In this document: one piece after another, positions 5,177-5,492 of the stretch
How positions within the stretch are numbered: position 1 is the stretch's first letter
Layout of the letters: each line of letters begins with the position of its first letter
Origin: Actinomycetota bacterium
Lineage (GTDB): Bacteria; Actinomycetota; Thermoleophilia; Gaiellales; Gaiellaceae
Length of the DNA stretch: 5,492 nt
Direction: 5' to 3'
Assembly: GCA_003170995.1 (NCBI GenBank)
Contig: PMXT01000112.1
Coordinates: forward strand, 1-5,492
The notes under the pieces: model-generated
Told to the model about the DNA's origin: nothing
The model's input: only the letters and a program-made list of their open reading frames with translations
The model's database searches: none
Made by a program: the position numbers and the translations under genes

Positions 5177-5368
5177 ATGAGCAACAACCTTGAGGTAACT
5201 TGCAGTGATTGCTACTTTCATGGAGCAGGGCTCTGCGCACTTCGTTGTGAAGAACCGTGCCCGACCTTCAGGCACAGCATCCAGGCCTCGCTGATACCCC
5301 CTCGCCCGTCCTCGCGCCTCGCTGCCCGCCCGCTGGCCGAACTGGCGCACCAGCACGCCGCCGCCTAG
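5177..5368 (+). CDS. Small cysteine-rich protein (63 aa), possible metal-binding knuckle
   Basis: The ATG at 5177 follows a purine-rich AAGGGGAG ribosome site (rather close, ending 1 nt before the start) and a plausible promoter after the preceding terminator. The first half is conserved-looking: CSDCYFHGAGLCALRCEEPC then PTFR, with cysteines at 9, 12, 20, 24 and 28 and a histidine at 15. The CxxC pair with later cysteines could bind zinc or an iron-sulfur cluster. The second half (33-63) is Pro/Ala/Arg-rich and probably disordered (SLIPPRPSSRLAARPLAELA). There is no membrane helix or signal peptide. I have an impression of similar tiny proteins with a CPTFR-like end to the Cys block in actinobacteria, but cannot name a family or function. 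The stop codon lies directly before a suspected mobile-element boundary, so the natural C-terminus could have been changed by an insertion. Confidence 0.65.
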   Translation: MSNNLEVTCSDCYFHGAGLCALRCEEPCPTFRHSIQASLIPPRPSSRLAARPLAELAHQHAAA

Positions 5369-5424
5369 CTAAGAGCGCGTTTCAAATGAAGCACTCTGTC
5401 GCCTGGCCGCGCTCGGCGGCGCGT

Positions 5425-5489
5425 TGCGTCGTCCTCAGTCGCACCCGTAGTCCCGCTACGGGTACTCCCTGCGTCCTAGCATCGCATCC
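5425..5489 (+). repeat. Imperfect direct repeats flanking the stem-loop
   Basis: The copy at 5425-5446 (TGCGTC, GTCCTCAGTCGCA, then CCC) resembles the copy at 5470-5489 (TGCGTC, CTAGCATCGCA, then TCC). They share TGCGTC at the start and TCGCA near the end, with a 2-nt length difference. They lie on either side of the hairpin at 5443-5463; the first copy overlaps the start of the hairpin stem by 4 nt. Confidence 0.5.
5443..5463. repeat. 8-bp perfect stem-loop
   Basis: ACCCGTAG at 5443-5450 is the exact reverse complement of CTACGGGT at 5456-5463, with the 5-nt loop TCCCG. No T-tract follows on either strand, so it is unlikely to be a terminator. Imperfect direct repeats beginning TGCGTC (5425 and 5470) frame it, which is the kind of organised structure found near transposon ends or in REP-like repeats. 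Confidence 0.75.
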
Positions 5490-5492
5490 ACC

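Larger units (their letters stand above)
5373..5492. mobile_element. Possible beginning of an IS or repeated element running off the window
   Basis: Just after the stop of the Cys-rich gene, CTAA (5369-5372) is followed by GAGCGCGTTTCAAATGAAG. IS5-type elements often insert at YTAR sites such as CTAA and have ends beginning GA/GG, so this looks like a target site next to a terminal repeat. The 120 bases after it contain no convincing gene but do contain a strong hairpin and a pair of imperfect direct repeats, described separately. The second end and any transposase lie outside the window, so the class is not proven. A non-coding repeated sequence without its own transposase is the main alternative. 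Confidence 0.4.

Noticed and set aside
5159..5356. Minus-strand 65-aa frame opposite the Cys-rich gene
   Set aside because: It has no ribosome site or recognisable pattern, whereas the plus-strand frame has a promoter, ribosome site and regular Cys spacing.
1..5492. CRISPR array or toxin-antitoxin pair
   Set aside because: No regularly spaced repeats are present. The acidic ORF and membrane-protein gene are convergent rather than co-directional and lack known toxin or antitoxin motifs.

Overview
The window comes from a high-G+C bacterium: the core genes are roughly two-thirds G+C by eye, with heavy use of G or C at third codon positions. A YlbL-type membrane-anchored PDZ/Lon-like protease, a short (about 376 aa) citrate synthase and a unimodular QueF together favour an actinobacterial lineage, possibly a deep one such as Thermoleophilia. 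That placement is inference, because no rRNA or other marker gene is present.

Layout. Bases 1-240 hold the C-terminal end of an IS1595-family (ISXO2-like) transposase cut by the window edge. It is followed, with an 11-nt overlap and a good ribosome binding site, by a 52-aa acidic ORF. Bases 368-844 (minus strand) encode an unrecognised small membrane-anchored protein in DNA that is visibly less G+C-rich than the rest. The stretch from the transposase to about 930 therefore looks like acquired or mobile DNA.

Bases 933-2599 (minus strand) form a two-gene operon: citrate synthase, then a HEAT-like repeat protein whose start codon overlaps the citrate synthase stop (ATGA). A 251-bp divergent intergenic region separates it from a plus-strand pair, queF (preQ0 reductase of queuosine synthesis) and an SDR-fold protein joined by a TAATG overlap. 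The SDR protein lacks the usual YxxxK active-site residues. After 63 bp comes a 338-aa PDZ plus Lon-type Ser/Lys protease anchored by one N-terminal membrane helix. Two tandem hairpins follow it, the second being a canonical intrinsic terminator.

A short gene with its own plausible promoter then encodes a 63-aa cysteine-rich protein (CxxC near the N-terminus). Directly after its stop codon, CTAA followed by GAGCGCGTTTC and a strong 8-bp hairpin framed by imperfect direct repeats suggests the start of another mobile or repeated element that runs off the window.

Most of the window is housekeeping DNA flanked by mobile DNA on both sides. I see no complete undescribed multi-gene system. The points most worth checking are the citrate synthase/HEAT protein coupling, the SDR-fold protein without its catalytic Tyr/Lys, the Cys-rich micro-protein, the two possible element ends, and the lower-G+C membrane-protein gene beside the transposase.
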